The notes below the pieces were generated by a model that was given only the letters and a program-made list of their open reading frames with translations, did no database searches and was not told where the DNA came from. This document shows, one piece after another, positions 8,228 through 19,400 of a stretch of 52,637 nucleotides of DNA. Numbering within the stretch: the first letter of the stretch is position 1; each line of letters begins with the position of its first letter. The translations under genes were made by a program, and so were the position numbers. The stretch is from IMG/VR virus record IMGVR_UViG_3300034018_000609, positions 1-52,637 of that record; one strand, given 5' to 3'. The stretch is from a virus.

Positions 8228-8664
8228 TAATTTGGTATTCCAATTGCAAGAACATTAACATCAACAGTTGCCACTCCAGTAGTATCAAATCTTACAAGAA
8301 ACGAAGCGCTAGTGTTTGACACTTGAGTAATAACCACTGTAACATTTTTTCCAGCATCTGTATTTCCTGTGTTAAAAGGAGTTGCTACTACAATTGGTGG
8401 ATACTGAAAACTATAATTAACTGTAAATGGAATTTGATTTTCACTGGTAGTAATAGTTTTAGAACTTGCTACGTTTGTTGTAATACCAACAATTCCTGCT
8501 CTTCCAGTTGCAACTGTATTACTTTTTCCATTGCTTGCTACAATTTGTGTTACATTTTGAGTCGTTCCAACAATATCGCTTAGTTGATTAACTGTTTCAA
8601 CCAAAGAATACATATAAGAAACATCTAAAGGTTGCCCTCTTTGTGGTACTGTTAGTTTTGCCAT
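8227..8664 (-). CDS. Minor tail / receptor-binding-type structural protein
   Basis: A 145-residue, Thr/Val/Asn-rich protein. The N-terminus (VPQRGQPLDVSYMYSLVETVNQLSD) looks like a short helical trimerisation segment. The C-terminal half (FTVNYSFQYPPIVVATP ... VTVVITQVSNTSASFLVRF) reads like the beta sandwich found at the tips of many tail fibres (H-type lectin-like arrangement). It is the last gene of the tail module and has its own TGATATAAT element with GGAGGAATA between it and the ATG. Function is inferred from composition and position. Confidence 0.65.
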   Translation of the reverse strand: MAKLTVPQRGQPLDVSYMYSLVETVNQLSDIVGTTQNVTQIVASNGKSNTVATGRAGIVGITTNVASSKTITTSENQIPFTVNYSFQYPPIVVATPFNTGNTDAGKNVTVVITQVSNTSASFLVRFDTTGVATVDVNVLAIGIPN

Positions 8665-8673
8665 TATTCCTCC

Positions 8674-8682
8674 ATTATATCA
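8674..8682 (-). promoter_or_regulatory. Extended -10 promoter of the last tail gene
   Basis: TGATATAAT on the minus strand, 9 bases before the ATG at 8664. The 9-base gap is GGAGGAATA, so the Shine-Dalgarno sequence directly abuts the -10 hexamer and only part of it could be in the transcript. No clear -35 is seen. Confidence 0.65.
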
Positions 8683-8688
8683 TTTAAC

Positions 8689-9468
8689 TTAAGGTATTGT
8701 AATTGTTCCAGATTCATACAACTTTAATGCTGGAACTACAATTTTAGAAATTCCCTCTGGCTGAATTAAAATTTTTATTGTTGAAGTTGCTGTGTTTGGT
8801 ATTGTATAAGTAATAACTGCTGGTTGAGATCCTTTATCAGGACTTGCAATTGCAGTACCGTGATAAGAATAATTAGTTGCTGAATTAATTTTAACAAAAA
8901 TATCATACTTTAATCTTTTAGGCATATATTCTATAACTTCCATATACACCATTCCTTTTTCTGGTGTTCTGCGCTCAGAAACCATTACAGAGTCTGTCCA
9001 AGTAACTGAAAAACTTCCTGCTGGAGCAGTGGTTACACCTATCTTAGTTACTGTTGCAGCAACTGTTTCAATTGGTTCTGCGTCTACATAATAAATTGGG
9101 GACCATGCAGAGGCTCTGTTAAGATCATCAGAAACAACTCTATATCTAATACTGTGTTTATTAGAATCATTAACTGGTGGCAAATCTTTTTTTAATAATA
9201 AAGATTTTTTAATATTTTTATCTTTAGAAATCCATTTGGCATATAAAGTTATATTTGCTGCTGCTGCTGTATAAGTACTTGCTAGTCCTGGGCCATAAAG
9301 AGTTCCATAACCGAGAGGATTAGTTGTCCATCCAAGAAAATTATAGCCAGTTTTAATAAGATTTCCAGTATTGCCAAGAATAGTTATGGTGGCTGCTACG
9401 CTATAATTGGTTGCATCTACTGGAACTGATCCTGATGTAGGAAAAGATCCATTGTAAGTCACTATCAT
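8689..9468 (-). CDS. Minor tail protein with InlB-type (Flg_new) repeat
   Basis: A 259-residue protein. Residues 3-79 follow the pattern of the Listeria-Bacteroides (InlB B / Flg_new) repeat: VTYNG, GSVPVD, GNTGNLIKTGYNFLGW, then ITLYAKW. This beta-grasp-like repeat is known from bacterial surface proteins. The C-terminal 170 residues have the composition of a beta-sandwich (KLYESGTITIP at the end). It overlaps the preceding minor tail gene with TAATG and is probably a virion surface protein that contacts the host envelope. The repeat assignment is good; the function is inferred. Confidence 0.72.
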   Translation of the reverse strand: MIVTYNGSFPTSGSVPVDATNYSVAATITILGNTGNLIKTGYNFLGWTTNPLGYGTLYGPGLASTYTAAAANITLYAKWISKDKNIKKSLLLKKDLPPVNDSNKHSIRYRVVSDDLNRASAWSPIYYVDAEPIETVAATVTKIGVTTAPAGSFSVTWTDSVMVSERRTPEKGMVYMEVIEYMPKRLKYDIFVKINSATNYSYHGTAIASPDKGSQPAVITYTIPNTATSTIKILIQPEGISKIVVPALKLYESGTITIP

Positions 9469-10583
9469 TATACAACGTTACCAATATCTAAAGACATTCT
9501 AAATTCAACATAATTGTTTGTGTTTGGAGATTTTTCAATTGGCTCTGCATTAGCATTTTTAATAACAGAATATCCAACTAGTCCATACAGAGGATTAACA
9601 GTACTTATATTATCAAATCTAATTGCATCAAAAGCAATATAATGTGTTGCAACTGCTGCTCCTGAAGTTACTACAGAGGAGTATATTTTAACAGAGGTAA
9701 TAGATTCCCAAGAAAAGCCTTCTTCTTGAACAAAATCTTGTAATGTTTTTTCAACTACAAAATATCTATTAGTATCAAAATCAATTCCACCTGATCCTTG
9801 AACTAAATCAACCAAACATCTTGCATATTTGTTATTACTAATAAACTCTAAAACAATTTTTAAACTACCTGGTTTTAAATGGGCTGCAGCAGCATCTTTG
9901 TTTACAAGAGAAAATGCAATTTTAATTTTATCTGATAATGAATTTTGAGATAAATCAATATTAAGTCCATTTTTTATTATGTAATTTTGTCCAGATAGGC
10001 CTGTTGTAACATTAGTAACATTTTTAATATCACTGTAATTTCCTTTTACTAAAAGCATATTATTAAAAAATCTACATCTTTCATTTTTTGTATTTCTATA
10101 TTCTTTGTAGAAAATTCTATTATCTGCTGCTGCTTGAAACACACTGTCTGTTGTTGAAATAATGTTGTCATTATTTGTATCAAGTGCTGAACTTATTGAT
10201 GGAATTGCTTTTTCTGTAGTGTCAAGATACTTCCATTGCTCTTCTTCTGTAAACAATAATAAACTTCTACTATCAAATCCTGAAGCGGATGGATTTCCTC
10301 CTGCAGAGTAAAGACCTATTTCTGTAATTTCATATCTTTCTTGTGTTGGAAGTTCTGCAGTAAATACTATTTTGTTAACACCCTCTTCTTTTACATACCC
10401 TCTTGAAGAAATTGGAACCCTAAACATTTCAAAATTTAATACTTCTTTTTCTGAATAGTCTACGGCTCCAGCACCATCTGCTAGTGGTTTTTGACCACAG
10501 CCAAAAGCCATATACGATGCATAGGCAGGGGTTGTTCCAAGCAAGTATTTTGCTATAATTTCTTTTCCTTTATTTGTTATCAT
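9468..10583 (-). CDS. Minor tail protein
   Basis: A 371-residue protein opening with MITNKGKEIIAKYLLG and ASYMAFGCGQKPL, a start typical of minor tail proteins in actinobacterial siphophages. EITEIGLYSAGG near residue 85-100 resembles the motif of tail-fibre collar domains (EIGLY...) seen in phage fibre N-termini. The rest is beta-rich. The ATG overlaps the stop of the upstream gene (ATGA), and the end overlaps the InlB-repeat gene start. It probably forms part of the tail tip or fibre base. No enzymatic motif is visible. Confidence 0.75.
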   Translation of the reverse strand: MITNKGKEIIAKYLLGTTPAYASYMAFGCGQKPLADGAGAVDYSEKEVLNFEMFRVPISSRGYVKEEGVNKIVFTAELPTQERYEITEIGLYSAGGNPSASGFDSRSLLLFTEEEQWKYLDTTEKAIPSISSALDTNNDNIISTTDSVFQAAADNRIFYKEYRNTKNERCRFFNNMLLVKGNYSDIKNVTNVTTGLSGQNYIIKNGLNIDLSQNSLSDKIKIAFSLVNKDAAAAHLKPGSLKIVLEFISNNKYARCLVDLVQGSGGIDFDTNRYFVVEKTLQDFVQEEGFSWESITSVKIYSSVVTSGAAVATHYIAFDAIRFDNISTVNPLYGLVGYSVIKNANAEPIEKSPNTNNYVEFRMSLDIGNVV

Positions 10584-11206
10584 AACTCATCAACTCCAAG
10601 ATCTGTTTCATATATTGTACCATTTTGCAGCGTTTCAATTTCAATTTTCTCTCCTGGGTTTAAATTTATGCTTTCTATGACTAAGTTTCCAGTTGAAAAA
10701 TTAATATAAACATTTGTTCCCGCAGGCCCATTCCCACTATTTGGAATCTTTGTTTCTAACTTTATAGGAAAATTTAAAAAATATTTGTCAGATGTGTTTT
10801 GAAGAGCCAAAATACCTTTTGGATCTAAGGCTTTTTGTATTTCTGCCATATTAATAATTGGTTGATAGTTTACGCTATCGGTGTTTAAATTTGCATTGTT
10901 TGTAAGTGACAAAAGCATAGTGCCGTTAATTTGTTCAAAATACAACATCTTTAAAAAATCTGCGTCTTCTGCATTTATATCATTTTGAAAATTAACATAT
11001 TGCGGTGTTGCAATTTTTACTGGTTTTTTTACAGAAGATTCAACGTTTGTTCGTAAACTTGAAGTTGGCGGTATTGGACTAACTGTTGATTTTCCTGCTG
11101 TCATATCTAAAAATTCTTGTTGCCAACTTTCTATTTTTTGAGGAGAAGAAGCCATCATTCCTTGTTTGTCATTGGTCATATCTAAAAATTCTTCTTCCCA
11201 ACCCAT
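10580..11206 (-). CDS. Minor tail protein with two WxxEFLDMT motifs
   Basis: A 208-residue protein. Its N-terminus contains two near-identical short motifs, WEEEFLDMT and WQQEFLDMT, about 27 residues apart; these look like linear docking peptides. The C-terminal half (NVYINFSTGNLVIESINLNPGEKIEIETL) is a probable beta sandwich resembling phage tail-tip domains. The ATG at 11206 is preferred over the in-frame start four codons upstream because GAGGTG lies a proper distance before it. It overlaps neither neighbour in coding sense but starts two bases past the stop of the 1548-residue tail protein. Confidence 0.7.
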   Translation of the reverse strand: MGWEEEFLDMTNDKQGMMASSPQKIESWQQEFLDMTAGKSTVSPIPPTSSLRTNVESSVKKPVKIATPQYVNFQNDINAEDADFLKMLYFEQINGTMLLSLTNNANLNTDSVNYQPIINMAEIQKALDPKGILALQNTSDKYFLNFPIKLETKIPNSGNGPAGTNVYINFSTGNLVIESINLNPGEKIEIETLQNGTIYETDLGVDEL

Positions 11207-11207
11207 A

Positions 11208-14200
11208 TTACACCTCACTCAAATATATAGTCATTTTTGGTCCATCTAATCCTCTTGAATATTCTATATTATAAACAACAAAACGTGAACTAGAAGATGT
11301 AACAAGATCTAAGTTGTCATTATTCTTATAGTCAATTGAAACAATATCGCCAAGTTGAATTGTGGTATTTGCAAAAATTTCTAATCCAATTGCTTTTCTT
11401 GGAACCATTAATTTATCTACTAGCCATCCCATTAAGTTTTCTGCATCTTCTGTAGTTTGTATATAATCTGTATCTATAGAAAAAGCGCTTTTACCATAAT
11501 TCATTCTACTTAATTTAACATTATTGTATTTTTCTTTTTCTATATTTGGAGAATAAACCACTACATCTCCGACAAGTTCAGGATCTGAAAAACTTGATTT
11601 CTTTTTAAAGTAATCATCTACTGTAAGTTCATTACTGCTATCGCTTGTAAATGCAATACCTTGAATTTTTAAAAAGTTTGAAGTGGTTGTGCTTACATCT
11701 AATAAAGTGTCTGTTGCATTAAATATTAAAAATTCTGCTCCATAAGCATTTGCTTGGAAACCAGAAATTGTATATTCTTTTACTTTGTCTGGCGCACTCA
11801 CCATTTTGGCGTATAGTGCTGGATATGCATTGTCAAATTTAGCATTAATGTATGAACACTCTCTCATAATAGTTCCAAATTCTTCAAAATAAATACTATA
11901 AACTGGAGTTGTAAAAGTACTCAAACCAGTTAGGTATGCTTCTTGTAAAATTCCGCTCATTGCATATTTTTTTAATGATTGGTTAGCAGTAATTGGTGTT
12001 GATGAAAAAACCTTTCCAACTTGATTGTTTATTACAAAACCAGAGTTTTGTGAGTAATTGTTGGTTAAAGCATAAAAATTTTCAAACATACATTTAGAAG
12101 ATCCTCTAATAAATAAAGCAGTATTCTGATATACGGGAAGTGGTGAAGTATCATCAACCTGACCAATTAAAACATCATTTACATATAAATAAAATCTTCT
12201 TGTATTTTTATTTGCTAAATCTTCATACTCTACTGCTAAATCATATACTGTTGTATATTGTTCATTATGTTTTCTTGATATTCCAGCAAAATCTCCAGAG
12301 TCATATTGAATTTGTTCATTAAATGCATTAAACAATAATGTTGGAATAGCATTTGCTTCTCCAGTACCTTGTTCAATTTTATAAAATATAATATTTGAAG
12401 TATCTGTAGTTGCCCCATCTAATGCAATAACTTCAAAGTAATATCCATTATTAGTTTCTGGATTAAGAAGAACTGCAAGTCCTCCAGAGTTTCCAGATAT
12501 GTTAACATTTTGTTCTGGCGAAGTAGAGTTATTTTTATAATATGTCATTCCAGAAAGTGGAACTGCAGTAGAAATTACACTACCACTTTGTGTTTTTAAT
12601 TCTCCGCCAATGTCACCAATAATACGTATTCTAGTTCCAAAATGTTTAAATACTGCTTTGTCTAGTGTTTTGTAAACATAGGATATGTGATCAATTGGTT
12701 TTGGATCTGTTGCAATAAAGTCTTTACCTTTAAAAACAAGTGCTGATGATTGAACCAATCCTTTATTTTTTGCAGGATCTATAGACTGTATAGATGCTCT
12801 TTCTGTTTCTGTTAACTGATACTCTGATAAAAATCTTTTAATTACACCATTAACAAATGCTGAATTAGCAACAGTATTTGAAATACCCGCAGAGCCAGCA
12901 ACAGTAGTTCCTTCAAAGGTGGTGTCTCCAAATAAATATTTAGAGTCCATTAAACAACCTCTACGATTACTAGTGCTAACCCAATATGGATCTAGGGCTG
13001 CTTTATGGGAAACAATCACTGTTCCAAACTGAGCCCTTCCATGTTGTGCTACTGCACCATTTTTCATTCTTGTCACTCCAGATACCGTTTCATAATAAGG
13101 CTCTGAGTATATTCTAACTTTTCCATTTGGATATATTTTGCCATTATATTTTAATTTATTTAAATAATTTTTGTATTCAGAATCACTACTTATCCATACG
13201 TTTCCAATTCCCTCAACAAAATATTGAACTGCATCATATTTAATAACTTCACCATTAGCATAAAAATATCCTTGATTTCTTGAAATTAAATAAATACTTT
13301 CTCCAAAATCAATAATGTTATTTATTAATTGATTGGCAACTACAGTTGGGGCTGCCCCTGCAAGTGGCGAGTTTAATGCAAGTGCTGATAATGTAAATCC
13401 ACTTGATTTTTGATTTGATCCCTTTAGTTCTTCATAATTAGATATTTCCCACAGGAGAGATGGTTTATATACCCAAAATTTATTTTCTGCACTTGATATA
13501 GTCTCTTCTCCTATTGCTGAATAGGTTTTATCAATATACCGTGATGTATAATTAATTTTTCCATCATTATAAATCTTTTTATCTTGAGAAGCAATTGCAA
13601 TAATGTTAGGAAGTTTTTTACCAGTAATTAATTTATTTTTAATTATTTGCACAGAATTTTCCGAAAGGGATGGACTATTTCCACCAAGTTCATCTTCCCA
13701 ATATTCAGTACTATAAAGACCACCATCAAAAAATTCTTCTGCAGCGTTAGTATATGCACCTGCATCTTCTGAATTTGAATCTATCTCTACTACAACATCA
13801 TTTGTTTTTGATCCAATTAATGTGGTGTCTATTGACCTTTGTCCTGCTGCTGGCATTAAATAATTTTTACTCATTGCAATAAAATTATTATATTCATCAA
13901 AGAACATTGCTGTTTGTGTTGATACTGCTAAATCATTTAATACTTGTGCAACACTTTCATCTGGCCCCACAAAAAAATATGGAATAACTGGATCGATTTC
14001 TCCTTCTATTCTTTTATAAACATAGTTACTAAATCCAATAGCATCTAATAAAATAGATATTGCATAACTTACTGATATGTTTGTAAGAAAAAGTTTTGGA
14101 GCAAGCATTGATTCAAAATAAAAATAAAAATCTCTTAACTCTAAAGATATAGTTCCACCAGTTACATCTGCTTGTGGGAAACCTTCTGAATATAAAGTTT

Positions 14201-15854
14201 TGATTGGCACACTGTAATCATTTTCAGATATATTTAAAAATGTTTCATAAAAATTAAACTTAATGTTTTTTGTAACATATTTAGAAATAATACTATTTGT
14301 ATTATTTTCGTTAAATGCTTGGTCATCATCAAATATTGAAATATTTCCAGTTGAGGCTAAAAGTTGTCCCACTGGCAATGATGTTGAGCCAAGATCAGAT
14401 AGTTGTTTGGTTACTTTGTAGTCAATGGTTTTATCTGATATGTCTGCAATTAATCTTGGTGACATTTCAATTAAATCAAATGTTGCATCAAATTTATTCA
14501 TTGTTTCTGCAACAATTCTTATTCCTCTAACATATTGAAATTCACGGTATGTAGTAATGTTATCTTTAATAAAATATTCTGGTGATGTAAAATCAGTGAC
14601 AAAGTTTGTTTCTTTGGTTAAGTCTGAATTAGTTAATTTCCATCCATATTCAGGAATAAAGGTTTCATAAACTTTTGTTGTGTTGTTCCAAATATAATAA
14701 AGTCCTTTGTCAGTTGATGATGTAACAAGTAAATAAGCATACCCATCAATTGATCGTGTTGGCAATAATGTTGTAGAAGATATTTTTTCAACATGAATAA
14801 ATTTAGTTTTATATTCAATTGGAGTTATTAATCCATATGATAACTCTACGTATCCGTCTTCGTTAATTACTGGTGTTCCATCGTCTCTTAAAGAATTAGC
14901 ATTAAAAGTTTTTGCTGATACCCACGAATTTCCAGATAAGTATTCTACTCTCCAACTAATAGGAACCTGCTTGTTGGAGTTTCCATAAAGTGGATCTGAA
15001 ATACTTGTTGTGTTTGTTTTAAATGGACCTAAATTTTTAGTTCCAACATGTGTTTGCATTTTAACAATAAGTCTGTTGGCTGGAACATTTTCTTTATATA
15101 CTACAAATGGTGACGCATCTTCAATTGGATATTGATTATTTGCAGATGCCTTTGATATTCCTCGTTCTTTTGTAACATAGGCTGCATCGTTATCTTTTTC
15201 TGTTCTATAAGAAGTCCAATATTTAAATTGATCATCTCTTGATGCCATATAATATCTTGGTCTTTGTGTAAAAGAACTGACTCCATTAATAGAATTATTA
15301 ACTACAATATTTTTTATTTTTTTAATAGGTAAATTGTTTGAATCATTTTTTACAACACCATTAGCATATTTTTCATATACAAAGTTTCCCTGAGAATCTT
15401 TTTCATATTCATAAATAAGTGCTCCGTTGCCATCATAAGCAAAAGTTGCAGATTCTTGATTTTCAATTAGGTTAGTATTAAAATTATGAAAATGTCTTCC
15501 TGGAATGTAAAGGGCTTTGTTGATTCCAGATCTTGGACGAAAAGGTTTAACACAATCCTCTAACGAATAAAACATATTATATTGTTCTTTGGTTTTAGAA
15601 AATAGTGATGGAACATCCTCATTGTCATACCCATTATCAACTACAATATCTGCATCTGTTGCTCCTGTATATAAGTTTGCAACATCGTCCTTATCAAATG
15701 ACAAAGATGCCTTGGCTGTATCTCTATTTCTATAGTTGCCCAATTTAAAAATATTATCTGGAACATTCATATTCCACTCTGCTAATATTGTTGCACGAGT
15801 TTGAATTGTTGGAGAAGTTTCTATATGGTTTTTTAATGTTGTATTTACAAACAT
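11208..15854 (-). CDS. Large minor tail protein (tail-tip / Tal-like, with LamG-like region)
   Basis: A 1548-residue structural protein, the second gene after the tape measure. Position and size suggest a central tail-tip or host-contact protein. The N-terminal 600 residues are beta-rich (ISVSYAISILLDAIGFSNY near 600 resembles the segment of tail-tip hub proteins that process long chains). Around residues 1090-1270 a jelly-roll-like stretch (ETNNGYYFEVIAL, FYLYVNDVLIGQVDD, ALFIRGSSKCMFENFYA) matches the layout of LamG/concanavalin-like domains. The C-terminus (LQGD-type: TIQLGDIVSIDYKNN) resembles the end of hub proteins. Start ATG at 15854 follows GAGGTT and the stop of the upstream gene. 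No catalytic motif is seen. Family name is uncertain; tail-tip role is likely. Confidence 0.78.
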   Translation of the reverse strand: MFVNTTLKNHIETSPTIQTRATILAEWNMNVPDNIFKLGNYRNRDTAKASLSFDKDDVANLYTGATDADIVVDNGYDNEDVPSLFSKTKEQYNMFYSLEDCVKPFRPRSGINKALYIPGRHFHNFNTNLIENQESATFAYDGNGALIYEYEKDSQGNFVYEKYANGVVKNDSNNLPIKKIKNIVVNNSINGVSSFTQRPRYYMASRDDQFKYWTSYRTEKDNDAAYVTKERGISKASANNQYPIEDASPFVVYKENVPANRLIVKMQTHVGTKNLGPFKTNTTSISDPLYGNSNKQVPISWRVEYLSGNSWVSAKTFNANSLRDDGTPVINEDGYVELSYGLITPIEYKTKFIHVEKISSTTLLPTRSIDGYAYLLVTSSTDKGLYYIWNNTTKVYETFIPEYGWKLTNSDLTKETNFVTDFTSPEYFIKDNITTYREFQYVRGIRIVAETMNKFDATFDLIEMSPRLIADISDKTIDYKVTKQLSDLGSTSLPVGQLLASTGNISIFDDDQAFNENNTNSIISKYVTKNIKFNFYETFLNISENDYSVPIKTLYSEGFPQADVTGGTISLELRDFYFYFESMLAPKLFLTNISVSYAISILLDAIGFSNYVYKRIEGEIDPVIPYFFVGPDESVAQVLNDLAVSTQTAMFFDEYNNFIAMSKNYLMPAAGQRSIDTTLIGSKTNDVVVEIDSNSEDAGAYTNAAEEFFDGGLYSTEYWEDELGGNSPSLSENSVQIIKNKLITGKKLPNIIAIASQDKKIYNDGKINYTSRYIDKTYSAIGEETISSAENKFWVYKPSLLWEISNYEELKGSNQKSSGFTLSALALNSPLAGAAPTVVANQLINNIIDFGESIYLISRNQGYFYANGEVIKYDAVQYFVEGIGNVWISSDSEYKNYLNKLKYNGKIYPNGKVRIYSEPYYETVSGVTRMKNGAVAQHGRAQFGTVIVSHKAALDPYWVSTSNRRGCLMDSKYLFGDTTFEGTTVAGSAGISNTVANSAFVNGVIKRFLSEYQLTETERASIQSIDPAKNKGLVQSSALVFKGKDFIATDPKPIDHISYVYKTLDKAVFKHFGTRIRIIGDIGGELKTQSGSVISTAVPLSGMTYYKNNSTSPEQNVNISGNSGGLAVLLNPETNNGYYFEVIALDGATTDTSNIIFYKIEQGTGEANAIPTLLFNAFNEQIQYDSGDFAGISRKHNEQYTTVYDLAVEYEDLANKNTRRFYLYVNDVLIGQVDDTSPLPVYQNTALFIRGSSKCMFENFYALTNNYSQNSGFVINNQVGKVFSSTPITANQSLKKYAMSGILQEAYLTGLSTFTTPVYSIYFEEFGTIMRECSYINAKFDNAYPALYAKMVSAPDKVKEYTISGFQANAYGAEFLIFNATDTLLDVSTTTSNFLKIQGIAFTSDSSNELTVDDYFKKKSSFSDPELVGDVVVYSPNIEKEKYNNVKLSRMNYGKSAFSIDTDYIQTTEDAENLMGWLVDKLMVPRKAIGLEIFANTTIQLGDIVSIDYKNNDNLDLVTSSSSRFVVYNIEYSRGLDGPKMTIYLSEV

Positions 15855-16490
15855 TTAAACCTCTTCCAGTGATACCGTAATATCCCAAAGATCATGATTG
15901 CTTTGTCCACGTTTAGATACAGTATATGAAAAATCAGAAACGTAAACTTGAACAATTTGGTTATATTGTTCTAAATGTGTATATGGTGCTGAGGTTCCAT
16001 CTTGTGCATAGTTATTAAATTTGTCATAGGCTAGAAACATCCAAAATGGTCCCGTGTGGTTTTCATACCAGTCTAGCATTTCTACTCCGCCTGCACCCCC
16101 ATCAGCGGTGTATTCAGGGGACTGTGCGGTTGTTCCAGGACTGCCTCCAGTAGTAGCCCAGTTTGGTATAGAATAATAAGATCTTGATGGAAGGTTTTGC
16201 CAACTCACACTTAAAGTATTTTTATCAGCAATATGAAAAGACCTCATATTACCATTTATCATTCTTTGTCTTTGCTCAATTCTTTGTGAGTTAAATTGAA
16301 GAGGACCACGATTGTGATCGGATAAAATTAAAAATTGATTTAAATTGGTAGTCTCTGTAGTATATGATCCTATTTCAAATCCTTCTGGCACGTACATTCC
16401 GCTTTGCAAAGTTCCTGGATTTTCTGACCAAAGAATTCCTTGTGGTCTAGAATAGCGTTTTCTTCCACTCATATATGCTGCGGTAGCCAC
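15855..16490 (-). CDS. Minor tail protein after tape measure (Dit position)
   Basis: A 211-residue protein encoded directly after the tape measure, the place occupied by the distal tail protein in many siphophages. It is rich in aromatics and Gly/Ser and ends with NHDLWDITVSLEEV, a strand-like C-terminus. A Gly-rich loop lies near 125-145. The start is GTG at 16488-16490, overlapping the tape measure stop by one base, with GGAG upstream. The Dit role is inferred from location and not from a recognised motif. Confidence 0.68.
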   Translation of the reverse strand: MATAAYMSGRKRYSRPQGILWSENPGTLQSGMYVPEGFEIGSYTTETTNLNQFLILSDHNRGPLQFNSQRIEQRQRMINGNMRSFHIADKNTLSVSWQNLPSRSYYSIPNWATTGGSPGTTAQSPEYTADGGAGGVEMLDWYENHTGPFWMFLAYDKFNNYAQDGTSAPYTHLEQYNQIVQVYVSDFSYTVSKRGQSNHDLWDITVSLEEV

Positions 16491-19400
16491 TATAAACTCC
16501 TAATTCTTTGATTATCAATTTGTTTAATTTGATTGATAACTGTTCGTGCAATATCATTTGGATTGGCATTACTGTTAGAAACATTAACGCTAAGGTTATA
16601 ATTATACAGGGTTTTGGAATTATTTACTTCTGTTTGTGATCCACTAAGATTTTTAATAGAGGACATTGCTTCAGGAGTTTTAAATGTTGGGGAATTAATA
16701 GCACTAAGTAATGGACCAAACTCTTGAGTTGCTTTTCTATTTATTACAAACTCTCCAGGAGTAAGCATTGCGGGAACAGTATCAGTTCCACGAGCCAATC
16801 CACCAGATGCCATATATTTAGGAATCAATCCACCCATTGATTTAAAGATTGGAAGATGTAAATAATTGCCATAATTGATTGCTGTTACTGGGTTTTTAGT
16901 TGATGTTGTAGGTTTTTTTAATTCTGGCATTTTTTTGTCAATTCCAGCAAAATATCTACCTAAACTTACATCGATTGCATCTTGTTTAGCCTTTTCTGCA
17001 GCAAGAAAGGCTTCTGTTGCTTTAGTCTCAGCATCTTGATTATAACCAGCATAAAGTCCTTCGTCATCATTATAGGCAGGTGGAGTAGTAACTAGTGATC
17101 CGCTTCCAGTTGGTGTGCCAACTGGTGGTGTTGGTGTAAATGGTGTTGGTGTTGGTATGTTGTCTAGAAGTGGATCTTTTCCTGCTTTTTCTCTTGCTTT
17201 ATCCATTTTTGCTAAAAACGTATCTAAATCTCCATTAAGTTTTATAACAGTCTGTCGGGTTGTTTCAGCATTTCCGTCTAAAACAGTAAAAATATTTTTT
17301 AAATATGATTTTGCAGCCTCTGGACCTAATGCTTCAATTGCAAGATTAATTGTCGAAATTGCTGAATCAATTTGATCTCTTGTTAGTTTCATTTTTGTTT
17401 GAGTAATTTTATCTAATTCAATCTTCTTTTCTCTAATTTCATTTTCTATATCTACACGTCTTTGCTCTATGTCTTGATTTAATTTTTCTAGTTCAGTTCT
17501 AGATTTTCCGTCTGGAGAAGTTACACTCTTAATAGCATTTTCTTTTGCTTTTTGTAATGCTTCCATTCTGGTTCTTGCATTTTGTGCAATTCTTGCTTCT
17601 CTATAGTCTTGCATTGCCGTTGCTGCAGCGGACATGTCTCCACTTGAAAGCGCAGCAGCAATTGACATTTTTTTAGAAGTTAACTCATTTTCTTTTTCTC
17701 TGAGTCTGTTAATTTCTTCAAGGGCAGTAATTTGTTTATCATAAGATTCATTAATCTTTTCTTCTTGTCGTGAAATTAATTCTAAAGCATAATCGTTATT
17801 TCCTTCCTGCATGTCTAGTATAGTTTTTTCTTTAACGTATTCATTCTCAATCATTTTTTCTTGTAATTCAATATACATTCTTGCCATTTGAAGTGTTTTA
17901 CTTTGTGATTCTGCTGCATCTAATTGTGCTACATCTGTAAATCTTTTTTGTTCAAAATTAGCCTTTCTTTGTTCTTCAGAAAGTTTAACAAGATTTTTTA
18001 CTTGTTCTTTAGTAAATTCTCCTTTGTTAATTGCTATAGCAATTCCTTCAGTACTAACAAAATTTATTGCCTCTTCATATCTCATTCCAGACACTCTTAA
18101 TTTATTTACAGCCTCATTAATATTTTTTTGTTTTTGCAAATTTTTTACAATGTCATTTACTTGTTGACCCGTTTGTCCAGCAACCAAACCTTTTTCTATA
18201 ACATTTACTCTTGCTTCATCAAGACCAGTAACCTTGCCTTTTTTATCAGTTTGAAGTCCATACTTTTTTAATATTTTAGGATCTTGTAATTCTTCTGGAC
18301 TTAAGTTTTCAATTAAATCTTGATATTCAGCACTTACTTGTTTACCACCAACAAGTGCTGTTTCTTTTTTGCCAACTTTCTTTTTAGCAAGTTTTCTTAT
18401 TTGTCCCAAAGTTCCTTCAAATTTCATCCAAGCAGATCCACCGCTTTTAGGTTTTGAGTTCATAACTCTTTCTAATTCTTTTAATCCACCAGTAGCCTTT
18501 ACAGATGCTAGTTGAAAGAGTTTAAGTTTTTTAAGCATGTCATCAAATCTGTCATCACGTTTTGCTGAACCACCAGAACCAGGAGGTTTTGGCGCACCTA
18601 TACCTTCTGCTTTGGCTACTTCTGTTTTAACATTGCCCATATACTCAGCATATTTTTCAACTTGAAATCCTGGATCTTTGCCTTTATGCTCTTTTCCTTT
18701 ATCTTTCAACCATGCTTGAAATTCTGGACTATTTACTACTGTTGCCACATCTATTGTTAATACTTTTTTAATTGTTTGTAAATAAATTTTTGCTTGCTCA
18801 TCTGTTAAACCTTGTAAATATTTTTGGTCGACTGCATTTTCTGATATTTTAACTTCTGATAAAAATTCTATTTTCTTTACTTTTTTTGTGTCTTTAATTT
18901 TTTGTAAATCGTTTGCAAGTTTTAACTTATCTTCATCTGGCATTTTTAAGAAAAATTCCATTTCAGTATCTAACTTCATAGGTCCATTAAGTTGAGTAAA
19001 TTCTTGAACCAAGTTTGCAAAATCTTGTGCTTCTTTGTCAGTTCCTTTTGTTTTTAATTCAAACATAAACTCCTGTTTGTTTCTTTCATTCAAAGCCGTA
19101 TTTGGACCCTCATTCATGGCATTAGTAACGCCTATTGCCTGAGTTGCTACTTGTCCCCCAAAGTTTTTTACAACATCAATAGCGTCGGCCTGATATTGAC
19201 CTGACATTTGATTGGTAATAGCACTTTGAGCCTGCGGAGAAAGAGTTCCACCCATACTTTCTGCTATTAATACTCCTCTTTCCTCATCAGTCAAAATCTT
19301 TTCTGTGACCTGTTTTCCAGTTTTTTTATCTGTTTTTGTAAATGTTTTATCTTTTAAATCATCCATGCCTGTTATTGCTGCGTCAACATATGCTTCATCA

